Assembly: GCA_022495005.1 (NCBI GenBank) | Contig: JAGYXB010002036.1 | Location: forward strand, 310,001-374,000 | DNA: 64,000 nucleotides | DNA from: Rhyacophila brunnea | Taxonomy: Eukaryota; Arthropoda; Insecta; Trichoptera; Rhyacophilidae | Direction: 5' to 3' | Shown: piece by piece, positions 25,128-35,810 of the stretch | How the letters are laid out: each line of letters begins with the position of its first letter | Numbering within the stretch: position 1 is the stretch's first letter | The notes under the pieces: model-generated | The model's database searches: none | Told to the model about the DNA's origin: nothing | What the model saw: the letters and a program-made list of their open reading frames with translations, nothing else | Translations under genes and position numbers: made by a program

Positions 25128-25293
25128 CTTTTAAATCCAGATACACATATTTACTGGTAAACAATTTGGTTATTTTCAGAAATGAGACAATTTGAAGTCG
25201 CAACATTATACTATTTCCAATATTTTATTAATCCAGTAGGATTTGAACCGTAAATCTCATATTTATATATACTAATACTACCTCGTTTAAGTA

Positions 25294-25819
25294 CAGTAAT
25301 ACCCAGAAGTTACGCGATTGGTGGATTCGACGAAAGTTGCTTAAGACGAATTCGCGTAAGTCGGGGTACAACTTTGCATATAAATTTCATTTAATTGGGA
25401 CCAAGGGCTGACAAAAACCCTTTAGCAGAAAAATATTTAATATAATTGCAATTATTTTTACAATAAATGAATTACGTAATAAAGTTATTTTGATGTCGAT
25501 GACTTCATAAAATCTAAAAATTCGTCTGACGATACAATACCTTCTTTTTTACACGCAGAATTTTTTCGTAGCTATCTAATATTTTTTTATTCCTTGCTTT
25601 GTAGCTACAATGCATACTCTGTTGGACTTTGTTTTCTAAAAAAATTAAGCCCTTTTCAATTGAACTGAGACCTTCTGTCAAGCTAAGAATTGTCATGTGC
25701 TTTTCTGGCGGAACTGTGTCTGAAGTGTTGCCAAACGAAAAAATCAAGAACCGCGTAACTCCGAGTTCGCGTAAGTCGGGGTAGCATTAGTTGGGGTAGC
25801 GTAAGTCGGGATATTACTG
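25294..25819 (-). mobile_element. pogo/Tigger-like element remnant
   Basis: The ends CAGTAATACCCAGAAGTTAC and (inverted) CAGTAATATCCCGACTTACG are flanked by TA at 25292-25293 and 25820-25821, as in the Tc1/mariner/pogo group. TTCGCGTAAGTCGGGGTA is repeated near both ends. A minus-strand segment (25747-25514) holds SLTEGLSSIEKGLIFLENK, which resembles the C-terminal tail of Tigger-type transposases. The DDE core is absent, so this is an internally deleted copy. Confidence 0.75.
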
Positions 25820-25821
25820 TA

Positions 25822-27337
25822 TATCATTTTGTAGAGAATGTTAGATTAGTTTTCAATAACAACAAACAAAAATAACAATTACAATAACAAAGTAAAAGTA
25901 AACATCAAAATTTATTGTTGACACAATAACTGTAGATTTTTTTGACTTATAATAAATAAACTTTCTGTATTTTTAATTATTGTTATTTAGGTACCAAGTC
26001 GCAAGTAAATTCTCCTATAATTTTTAGTGTAAATGCTATAAAAGCAAATCGGTAATGTTGACTCTACCAAGAGCGATTGCGCTGACCCCGTTTCGACGCC
26101 ACTAAAGCGTTTATAGGTTACTACGCGTCGGTTTTTCTCCGAGCCTTAAATCAGTCATTGATGTAAAATACGTTTTTCATAGGCCAACATAGCCTTTGTT
26201 TTCATTTCATGACTGGATTGATACTCGAAAGCGACCGTTAACTAGAGAGCTATTAATGAAATTACAGTTTATTGTTGCTATTTCAAGCGAGCTTGGTACA
26301 GTAAGTACCTACCCACAACTAGAAATAATATATATCTCACAATATTCATTGTTTTACAATATTACGTTAGGACAAAGGTGTTTTTTTACGATTAAAATAA
26401 ATGCCAATACGGTTATATTATAGGCCATTAAATAATTATTTTCAAAATAATATATAACAATGCAAAAACATCAGTTGTCATTCTCCATAACTTAATTCTC
26501 AATACAAAATTGATTGCCTTTCCATTGCCGGAGTTCAAAGCATTTCAAATGACATTGTTGTTAGGATGAATACGTATGATAGCTGATAAAGTATCTAAAA
26601 AACTTATCGGCACCAGTCACGTATTGGAAGTATCATATCTAAATAAAAGTATCTATGATATGAAAATATAAGTTTTAATCCTACTGTCTATTTAAAAAAA
26701 AAAAAAAAATCTGAGGTTTTTCAAAGGTTTTATAATAATTGTTTTGATATACTTTATTTTACAAATGTGTTATCCCTCATATATGTGAAATATATGAACA
26801 TAGGTCTGCACCCTGTGAAGACAAACATCATAGTTCGTTCTAATGTACTTGATGTATATACTATACTCACTCAAATTTCAACAACATTTATGATTAATGT
26901 GTTGTTATTATTATTTTACTGCCCACGCGACATATATCACTTTTATTCTGTGCATTTAGGAATATTATAAAGATACTTCTGATTGTTATACTTTCAGGAT
27001 TTTGGAGTATCACACAATCACTCATCTTCTTCCCAAAAATATGTCCTACCATTAATATTCCTTTACATCTATACTTCCCAAACTGTGTTCCGCAAAAATT
27101 CTCAAAAGATACTGTTAAAATAGCTGCAACGTACCACCTCCCTTGCATTCGAAATTCAAATAAAGCAATTGAGTAACGAATAATTTCACATATCCGTTAA
27201 TTAATAAAACAATGAATAATTTTGTTATATTATATACGCGTTTTACAACGGCGAAGTCTGCCTGCTAAATTAAACGATTATAGCAAAATAATAAAGTTAC
27301 ACCTTAATAACACCCTTACCATTTTTAACATATTAGT
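25822..27337. other. No gene seen
   Basis: AT-rich sequence with an A-run near 26693-26709. No element or gene recognised. Confidence 0.5.
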
Positions 27338-27604
27338 GGGTCTATTCCATACACAAGGCGGCTACCGATGGCTGAAGTGATAAATATTATCACTTTATTA
27401 CATTGATGTATTAAGGTATTTTAATTGTTACAATAATTTAGCCGTCTAAGCTGTCAAAACTGTCTATATTTTGCCCTAAAAAATAGCAGAGCCACGAGAG
27501 GGGCTGTTAAAACATAGCACTTTTTGACAGTTTTGTTAGACGGTTAACATATTGTAACAATTAACCGCCTCAATACATAAATAATAGTATTGTGTATAAA
27601 ATAG
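27338..27604 (+). mobile_element. MITE with foldback structure
   Basis: The left end GGGTCTATTCCATACACAA and the inverted right end CTATTTTATACACAA match over most positions. Inner blocks AATTGTTACAATA and TATTGTAACAATT, and GACAGTTTTG against CAAAACTG, are also inverted, so the strand could fold on itself. A relative lies at 17040-17280. The target duplication is not clear. Confidence 0.65.
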
Positions 27605-27605
27605 C

Positions 27606-27803
27606 TTCGTAGGTTCAACAACAGGGTCCGTTCACATGCGGGTCCAATTGGTCACGCAGACATGATATTATCAACTGAGGCCCGCTTTGAAATATTTGAG
27701 AATTTTTCAGCATCGTATGGAGAGCCAGTTAATAGGATTGATCCAGATTCCTCCGTAGATCATTGCATTCAAATCTTGATGAATCAGAGTACAGAGGACA
27801 CTT
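27606..27803 (+). CDS. Unrecognised short open segment
   Basis: An open stretch of about 66 codons ends at TAA (27801-27803) and includes HADMILSTEARFEIFENFSA and PVNRIDPDSSVDHCIQILMN. The residue make-up looks protein-like, but I recognise no family and there is no clear start context. It lies between a MITE and a dispersed repeat, so it could be a transposon scrap or chance. Confidence 0.2.
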
Positions 27804-27839
27804 AATGTCAACGAGACTAGCTGAACCAGTTTTCTTTTC

Positions 27840-28040
27840 TCTCTAAATTCCTTCTATAAGCACCACAGTGCATTGAAACATCAGTCCCGTGCGGCTTCGT
27901 ATCGGGATAGTAGAGCTTTCAGACATATTTCAAGCATCATGGAAGGCGGCCCAGCATATCCGGTTGTGCCTGCATACATCACAGGTGGAGATGGGGAAAC
28001 TAAAATCAGTATATCAGGGTCAACATGAAAATTTAAGAAT
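27840..28040 (+). repeat. Dispersed repeat shared with 49350-49570
   Basis: Blocks such as ATCAGTCCCG, GTCATGGAAGG-like and GGTGGAGATNGGG occur in the same order at 49350-49570. The two copies are diverged. Nothing shows what element they came from. Confidence 0.45.
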
Positions 28041-28127
28041 AAACTGAAAATGTTTTTGTTTCGACCATTTCCGATCCCAATAGGATCATATGGGCCTCCA
28101 CAGAGTAGAGGTTTTTATTAACAGATT

Positions 28128-28250
28128 TTGTTTTTTTTTTTTACGAGAAATGAATGTCAGCCACTTGCTCAACCTATTAGGTCCATACCCTGACTCACAG
28201 ACAAATTTTCACAAAAATTCAAAATAAGGATTCGAACATGGGGCGCGGCC
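28128..28250 (-). repeat. SINE, copy 2 (head degraded)
   Basis: The minus strand carries the body block CCTAATAGGTTGAGCAAG also seen at 12637-12797 and ends in a 14-nt A tail (T run at 28128-28141 on the plus strand). The box B region is recognisable (ATTCGAAC on the plus strand), but the box A half is lost. Confidence 0.65.
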
Positions 28251-29061
28251 ACCGTGTGTTTTGTATACGTATTTTTTTTTAAATTATGTTTATAAATTTT
28301 GTAAAGAAAATGCAACCTTAGTTACCTGCTTACGAAAATTTATTAGTTGCGATTACAGATATATAATATTTTTATACTATTTAAGGGTGTCAGTATTCTC
28401 TCGTGTTTTAATCTTATGTACACATGGAATAATGACTAATAATATAAGTATTTAGTTAATTAATTCTCACGTTAAAAAAAATTTTACAAGTTAAGTTAAT
28501 CGTTTACTAGCGTAATTGTTATTATTGAAAAAAATATAGATAACAGATATGTATTTCTATAGATCGAAAGTCTTTTTTAATAATATATCAAGGGTTCTTT
28601 CAACCAAAAAATGTTCAGAATCGCTGTTCTACATATACGCAGGGGACAACTTTTTATTAAGTGCATTTAGTAACATTCCGCTTTCGTTGATTAATAGGCC
28701 AGCAGGCGTGGCCAAAGATTATTTTCGTTGTGTGCCATGTCATCATGCTTGTTCCACTCGTAAATCATACGTCGTATCACAATCGCATGACCCGACGAAT
28801 AAATCTTCATCAAGATGCCTTTCCTATATAATAATATGTATATATATGTGATTACTCCTGTAGCTGGCATCTTAATATGAGATCAATGATGATAACTTTT
28901 ATTATACGCATGACCGAAAAATCTGTAAAGGTTGTCAGTGGCACATTTCGAGATTTCCATACCCCTCTGATAATAATATTCCGGATGTAACTGCCTATAT
29001 TCTGGTGCTTTTCAAATTTTCCTTTATACAACCTCTTAAATCTGAAATCGTTATTGAACAT
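28251..29061. other. No gene seen
   Basis: AT-rich sequence. Open frames are short and motif-free. Confidence 0.5.
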
Positions 29062-29185
29062 ACATAATTTTGAAAAACACTTCTGAGAAAATATATGATA
29101 ACCAATAGAAAAAATCTTTTTGAAAAAAGTAAGCCACCTAGCAGGAATCTCTCAAATTTCTCAGAAGTGTTTTTCAAAATTATGT
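29062..29185. repeat. Perfect 29-bp inverted repeat
   Basis: Arms 29062-29090 and 29157-29185 are exact inverse complements (core TTTTGAAAAACACTTCTGAG) around a 66-bp spacer. No target duplication is evident at the edges. It may be a very short MITE or a hairpin-forming sequence. Confidence 0.85.
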
Positions 29186-29360
29186 GTGATAAATAATTAG
29201 AATGGTACTCGTACATTCTTAAATCTTGTGAATTATTCGTTGAATAAAAGAAGTAGTTAATTTAAAACTGTTATGTTTAGTAAAAAGAAAACATTAGATT
29301 GAACCAAAAAAAACGTAGGTACTAAAATATCTATTAAAAATAATCAAACACTTTAAAATA

Positions 29361-31772
29361 TGAAGCGTCTAGTTTCAAAAGCCCCTAAAATGACTTTTGA
29401 CAGTTCTGAGAAAAATGAGAAAAAGTCATATCTATTGAGTGCGTGAACTGTATGTATTTATTATTTGATTTATACACAATAAAGAGTATAATATTTAGTA
29501 TCCCTTACTCACTTTTTGCATATTTTACTGTGAGAATATATTAAAAATCAAATGATTTTCATTTTAGGGGACTTTGAAACTCAACAACCGTTTTAGGGGC
29601 TTTTGAAATTAACATGTATGATTTTAGGGGGTAATGCATAGAGGGGCGCATGAGGAAATTGCAAAAGGCGTCCTGTGGTTATATTTCTTGGAGAAAAAAC
29701 AAATATGTTTTGTACAAATTAAAAAAATATTTATTCGAAGCAGGTAACTAAAATTAACAATATAAATTATGTTAACGATATAGAATTTACTATTGTATAC
29801 ATACATATTATATAATTAAAAATATTACAAATAATAATGAAATAGAACAGTAGTCTATACTTATATATAAAGTTTGTTTGTCCCGCATGCGTTCTTATAC
29901 CATTCATCCGATTGCGATGAAACTTTGGTGAATTATTATGTGCACACCCGCGAAGGTTTTTGAATTGGAAAAACTATATTTTTCCTCTTCTTTTTCATTC
30001 TATCTTCTTTTATTCGTATACTTCCTATACCATTCATCCTATTGTTATGAAACTTTCGTCGGTTATTGTGCGCACACTCACGAAGGTGTATCAATTAGAA
30101 AAACCATCTTCTTCTTCTTCTATTCTATCCTCTTCTATTCGTATGCGTTCTTATACCGTTCATCCGATTGCGATGAAACTTTCGTCAGTTGGTGTGCGCG
30201 CACCCGTGAAGGTTTCTGAATTCTTCTTCTTTTTCTTCTATTCTATCTTCTTGTATGCGTGTGCGTTCCTATACAATTCATCCGATTGCGATGAAACTTT
30301 CGTCAGTTGCTGTGCGCACACCTGCGAAGGTTTCTGAATTTGTACAACTATCTTCTTCTTCTTCTTTTATTCTATCGTATTCCATTTGTATGCGTTCCTA
30401 TACCATTCATCCGATTGCGATGAAACTTTCGTCAGTTGCTGTGCACACACTCGCGAAGGTTTCTGAATTAGTACAACCATCTTCTTCTATTATATCTTCT
30501 TCTATTTGTATGCGTTCCTATACCATTCATCCGATTGCAGTGAAACTTTCTTCAGTTGTTGTGCGCACACCCGTGAAGGTTTCTGAATTATTACAACCAT
30601 CTTCTCCTTCTTCTATTCTATCTTCTTGTATGCGTGTGCGTTCCTATACCATTCATCCGATTGCGATGAAACTTTCGTCAGTTGCTGTGCGCACACCCAC
30701 GAAGGATTCTGAATTAGTACAACCATCATTCATAAACCTTCGCGGGTGTGAGCACAGCAACTAACGAAAGTTTCATCGCAATCGGATGAATGGTATAGCA
30801 ATGCATACGAATAGAAGAAGAAGAAGATGGTTGTACTAATTTAAAAATCTTTGCGGGTGTGCGCACAACAACTGGCGAAAGTTTCATTGCAATCGGATGA
30901 ATGGTATAGGAACCATACGAATAAAAGAAAATAGAATGAAGAAGACGAAAATGATTTTTCTAATTCAGAAACCTTGGCAGATGTGCAGACAATAACTCAC
31001 CAAAGTTTTATCGTAATCGGATGAATGGTATAGGTATAGTGTACATATAATTATTTATATTCTAGTTAGTGGCTGTCCCTACTTTATATTTTGTTATTAT
31101 GCATTTTTAAGTATTTGTTTAGAAAATAATAAGTTGGTAAAACCGGTCCTGATAATTAATGAAATATGTGAAAAAAGTATTTAGTAAATAGGTACATATT
31201 TAACGTTTTCAATGGTAAACTGTCATTATTTTAAATCAAGTAATTTTATTATCAACAATAGGGACAGTATGATGAGACACCACTGTATTATTGGACAAAT
31301 AACACGCAGAAATTGTCAATATTCACTTGCCGTTTTTGGCGTTCGATATTGACTTCCCAAATTTATTTTCTTTCTAAACGCTTCCTTGACTCATTGGGCT
31401 TACGTTTCAACACATTAATCAGTTCAACATTCATTATAAATATCGAAAAATACTATTAACCTAAAGAGCGATCAACACGAAGTCACTTTAATTTTGTTCA
31501 GGCAGACATATTGAAATCCGTATCACATGACCATCAGAGCAGCCGCTGATTGGCTTATTCATTTTAGGGGGATTTGAAATTCACACGAAAACTGTTTTAG
31601 GGGGTTTTGAAATTAAGCCTAATTTTTGATAATAAATATTTGAGGGTTTTAGGCCTTTTTTGAAACTCTAACTTTGTCCAACATATAGTGGACAAAAACA
31701 TATTTCTAAATATATATCTAACTCAAAATTTTATGAAAACCGTTTTAGGGGCTTTTGAAACTAGGCGCTTCA
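29361..31772. mobile_element. Large inverted-repeat unit with TTTTAGGGG motifs
   Basis: The 30-bp ends at 29361-29390 and 31743-31772 are inverse complements with one mismatch (start TGAAGCGTCTAGTTTC). The dinucleotide TA lies outside both ends (29359-29360 and 31773-31774). The motif TTTTAGGGG, often followed by TTTGAAA, recurs at 29572, 29591, 29622, 31562, 31595 and in the right end. A block of about 50 bp is directly repeated at 29568-29615 and 31558-31615. No transposase is present. The middle is filled by a tandem array (29880-31040). TA duplications would suit Tc1/mariner-like elements, but the ends are not familiar to me. Confidence 0.78.
29880..31040. repeat. Head-to-head tandem array of ~111-130-bp monomers
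   Basis: The anchor CATTCATCCGATTGCGATGA recurs at about 29901, 30031, 30157, 30274, 30404, 30524 and 30650, spaced 117-130 bp. Its inverse ATCGGATGAATG recurs at 30781, 30892 and 31016. Each monomer also holds GTGCGCACAC and a variable CTT/TTC microsatellite. Orientation flips near 30729. The same open frame runs through several monomers because some lengths are multiples of three, which is a repeat effect and not a gene. Confidence 0.9.
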
Positions 31773-31774
31773 TA

Positions 31775-32230
31775 TTTAGTAGGTTTTTGATTACCATACT
31801 TTTTAAAATAATATGAATGAATACAAAACAAAATTACTGTGTATCAGCCAAATTTAACAGAAAAGTGTTGAAAAATTATTTTAGTTGGGTTACGTTAGGT
31901 AGTTATTGAATTGTGGGATATGTATAGTTAAATTATTTTTTAAATATTTAAAAATTAGATTTAAATATTTCACGGCTCCCTGAAATGAACCTTACGGCCG
32001 TGACGAAGTTTTTTTGACGTATCAAACAATTAACCCAAGACACGTTATATTTAAATATATTTTTTTTAATATTTTTCATGTAACAAAAATTTAAGTGATG
32101 AGTTTTAATTTTCATTTAAAGTTAAAGTTAAAAAAAAAAAACATAATTTGAGTGATGGCTTTTTCATTTATAATTTATATTAAAGGGTTCATTCTTTTAA
32201 GAATTTTGACCAAAATATAAAGCAAATCGT
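31775..32230. other. No gene seen
   Basis: AT-rich sequence with no recognised feature. Confidence 0.5.
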
Positions 32231-32577
32231 ATTTATTTATTTATAAAAAGAGTATTACGGCATTACAGCTATTGGCCAATGCGCCATAATACATAATAAA
32301 TACAAATGTATAAAAATATCTTAATTACAAATAACAATAAAAAGACAGCATGTGTAAATATTAATGAAATATGATAATTTATACAATTATAAATTTAACC
32401 TATTTAATACGTCCACAAACATTATATAGTTAATAAAAAACAAATCAACCTTTATGGTGCCATCAAATAAGCTAATTGCACGATACACAGCATCATGAAA
32501 CATAACATCTGTCCTGCGACGAGGTATCTTGAAGACCGTGGAGCTACGAGTGATATTGGTGGGAACATGAAAATTAA
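32231..32577 (-). pseudogene. 5'-truncated CR1/Jockey-type LINE, 3' end
   Basis: This is a second copy of the 3' end at 6671-7949, without the inserted block 7009-7417. On the minus strand the C-terminus is open: NFHVPTNITRSSTVFKIPRR, then TDVMFHDAVYRAISLFDGT, ending in a stop at 32387-32389. The 3' UTR follows to 32231. The 5' truncation falls at about 32577. It shows what the uninterrupted coding end looks like. Confidence 0.75.
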
Positions 32578-33109
32578 GAAGTTTACAAATAAATTATATT
32601 ACAGAAAAAATAATAATTAGGGATAGACATACATTTTGCATAGCTATTAGGTACCTACTGTCACCGACAGGTTTTTCCGCCCCTGTGGGGGGCGCTCCCA
32701 TAAGGAGTAGTGCCACCCAGCCGCTCGGTCTGACCCTGGTAGTCAATGCGCCACCGATGAAATGATGATGACCCTTGGCAAAGCTGAACAAAATATTTCA
32801 TATGTTAAGTCCCGCAGTTTGCTCTGACAGGCCCCACGGCTTCTCAGAGTGAACTGTGGATGGTTAAGTCGGTCGCCACTGACCATGTAAATATAGGTAA
32901 TAGGTAATATGGTATAAGGTTGAATTTTGTTTGTCGAATATAATATGGTAAAGGGTAATTAAATTAAATATGATCTGTTTGTAATGTTAATGTATAGTGT
33001 AAATTGTATAATAATATTCATATATAATGTAAAGGATTAAACGGTAATAAAGGGGGACTTGTGGATGGGCGTTGAGGGTATGTAATATAATATAGTTAAG
33101 ATGTACGTA
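32578..33109. other. No gene; GC-rich block 32640-32900
   Basis: The block contains GGGGGGCGCTCCCATAAGG and a CGCCACTG at 32875-32882 that could be an old hAT end (inverse CAGTGGCG). No partner end was found, and the remainder is AT-rich. Confidence 0.4.
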
Positions 33110-34428
33110 GTGATAAGGGCATATAGATCGATGTCGCTACGCGCCGCACGTACACGGCACGGTAATTGTTAACATATGCTCATAGGCCTGTTGCGAAGGC
33201 TCCCATTTGCACGTATGTGCAATCACAAAGCATAGCAACACCTAGGCAATCATCGATCCGATTATAATCACGATCCCGCGTAATTAATTTACATATCAAT
33301 TCCGTTCATTAATATCCGCGGTCATTCCGCGCGCGGCGTTTCCGAATCGGTATTCTGGCAGCTTTCCTGCTCTCACATACGACGGCGTCTCTGTCGTATG
33401 TGTAGAAACCGATTTCGAGATACAAATTTGCTCGCTTTGCAGTGACAGAGCCCCTCTCGCTCGCGTGTATGACGGCATCACGCTCACGCGCGACGGGAGA
33501 ATCGGATCAATGATTTTGGTCGATCAAGGAGACCACGTACTGGAATAAAGTGCGGGTAATCTTTGATCGGCTAGGTATGAGTATGTACTAAGCAATTATT
33601 ACTGCCTATATGTTTGGTTGACGGAATGACATCCGTCAACTAGCCGTAAGTATGTGCCCGTGGCGACACCGAGCTATATTAGTTGTTAACGTGAGAAAGA
33701 TTGCGCGACCAATACGTTTATATATTAGAATCAAGTAACTTCCCCGCGTGATATTGTTTTATATTAAGCTTTTATTTTGTAGTTAAATTACCAATCTACC
33801 GAGTTCATATTCTTAGACCAACGTCAAGTAGGTATTCAGGCCGTCGGGGCGCCTCAAAGTTGAGCCCCCCAACGGTAGTTGGCCGAAGGATTGGTATGCG
33901 CTGTCGAAGGCCTGGTGCCACAAATATGCCAAGTTAACCACTGGCATATGACGCCTTATCATCCAGGCTAACTTTGTAGTACTCTTGTTTCTGGGTGAGA
34001 GGTACCTTCGCGCCGCTAGGGCCCGTAAAGCCGGCCGCCGCGGGAACGCCCCTCCCTCAGCCATGAAGAGCGCCACCACGCGGGGGGTGTGCTGTATCGA
34101 TAGGTAATTCAACCACGAATCCGTCGATGCCTCGCACGCCTTCGTAGGTGCGTTTTTCGTGGGGCTGGCCCCGAAACACTGCGGTACTGCTTCATCAATT
34201 ACACGCTCTCGGTACTCCTAGGTACTCGAAGGACGTATGTGACGAGTGAGCGACGCCGCCCACCGGCGAGCGTCGACTCGCGCCCATAATTTTACTTAGT
34301 CGGCCCTTACGTAGATGTCGCGGGTAATTAGTCATTGTACAATTTCCGCCACTCTCGTAAGGAAACCGTTAATTAATTTTGTCACCCGAAAAACGTTGAG
34401 CTAAGGGATGAAATCGGCCAGATTTGCA
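33110..34428. other. CpG-rich region without a recognised gene
   Basis: This 1.3-kb stretch is much richer in GC and CpG than its surroundings. Open segments exist (for example minus strand 34112-33813, 99 codons from a TTG, followed by an AATAAA near 33770), but I recognise no protein family. Because a TATA/initiator pair follows at 34429, it may be the upstream part of a host promoter. A GC-rich repeat is the alternative. Confidence 0.35.
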
Positions 34429-34463
34429 TATAAACCCCCTATTTTTAATTTCATCAATCAGTC
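34429..34463 (+). promoter_or_regulatory. Candidate RNA polymerase II core promoter
   Basis: TATAAA at 34429-34434 is followed by an arthropod-type initiator TCAGTC at 34458-34463. The first T of TATAAA is 31 bp from the initiator A (34460), the usual spacing. Transcription would run to the right. No ATG-led exon is evident in the next ~100 bp, so a non-coding first exon would be needed. By chance such a pair could occur, but it sits at the edge of a CpG-rich block. Confidence 0.4.
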
Positions 34464-35654
34464 TTCGCTCACATTCACGACCCTGAACCTGCGAAGGTCA
34501 GCGGCGGAATTTTGTTCACACTTTTCATATACAAGTCGCCAGGACTTGTGAGGAGGTACTCGCCCAGGTCCCGATACCTACTGGCAGATACCTACCTCCA
34601 TACCTACTGTCACTTTGACAGATAGTGGTGAAGTGTCAACCAGCGACTTAGTCGTTTTATTCGCGAGTTTTATCGATTCATTACCGGACCCGGTCCCCAA
34701 CCTTTTGTCGCGGTGCCCCGTGTTCGCGCAATCTCGATTACAGATAAAGATAAATTAATTCTTAAGTAATTAAATAATAAATGTGCTAGTTTATACAATT
34801 AATATTATATAATAAATAAGACTTTCTTTTTTTTTTTTTTTAATAATTTTTGTGGTTTCGGACTTATGTAATTTGAACTTTGTAACCTTTGGTGATCGTG
34901 GGACCTAATAAAATTGTTTAATATAGTGTAAAGTTCTTTTACTGGACTAGACATAGTGCCTACCTGTTCTTCCTACAATTTGAATGTACCTCCACTCCAG
35001 GCCCGGAGCTAGCCGAGGATTCGGAGGCCTACACTACCTATTTAGAAATAATAATGTACCTACCTACTTGAAAAGTGTATGATGAGATTTAATTAATTAG
35101 GTAAGTACGTCAGATACAAATCATTCTGACCAATCAAATAAATCATCAGTTAATAAAGTATTAATTTGGCATATTTTTTTATTATAGTGGGTAATATTAA
35201 TAAAGTAGCACCGCAGGAAAACTAAATTTAATAAAGGATCCCACAAAGTTAACCGCAAATTTTGAGAATTCTTGTTTCAATTTTTGGATGCAAGTGTTAC
35301 ACTTATGGTAACATGAAGTAATTATTATTAGTGATAATAAAAAAAAGTTAATTACAATGCAATTACCTATAAATAAAGAAGAAAAAATACGATTCGGTTC
35401 GACCTCGAATTCTCCTTATAGCTCTCATAAAAATAGGGATTTTAGTCATCTCCATTTTCCTTTCGCTCACAGAATAATCATGCGGTTTATATCGCGTAAT
35501 AATTTCCAAGAATAAAATACCGTTGCAATCTACGTGGATACTAAATATACCATGATGCAAGGTCTTATTTTTTCACGCAAAAACAACAGCCCACGTGTTA
35601 GTATTATTATAAAAATGACACATTGTTTCGATATATCGACATGACATTTTATTA
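34464..35654. other. No gene seen
   Basis: GC falls after about 34735. CCCAACCTTTTGTCGCGG near 34695 and CAGGCCCGGAGCTAGCC near 35000 look like decayed hAT ends, without partners. The remainder is AT-rich. Confidence 0.4.
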
Positions 35655-35803
35655 CGTATCATACACTGAAATAATTAAAAAAAAATACTACACATACATT
35701 TAGATTTAGATCATAGATATTTCACCATGCGTATCATACATTGACATAATTAAAAAAAATACTACACATACATTTAGATTTAGATCATAGATATTTCACC
35801 ATT
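35655..35803 (+). repeat. 75-bp tandem duplication
   Basis: Two adjacent units (35655-35729 and 35730-35803) begin CGTATCATACA and end TATTTCACCAT, differing at only a few bases. The duplication abuts the inverted-repeat element that begins at 35811. Confidence 0.9.
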
Positions 35804-35810
35804 GCACTTA

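Noticed and set aside
30255..30764. 169-codon open frame across the tandem array
   Set aside because: It is produced by repeating monomers whose lengths are multiples of three and which lack stops in that frame. It reads the satellite itself and has no independent start or homologous domain.
29880..31040. CRISPR-like spacing of repeats
   Set aside because: The whole monomer is repeated with microsatellite variation, not short repeats with unique spacers; the monomers invert halfway, and the genome is eukaryotic.
33813..34112. 99-codon minus-strand open frame in the CpG-rich block
   Set aside because: It starts at TTG, has no recognisable domain, and GC-rich sequence readily gives long open frames by chance.
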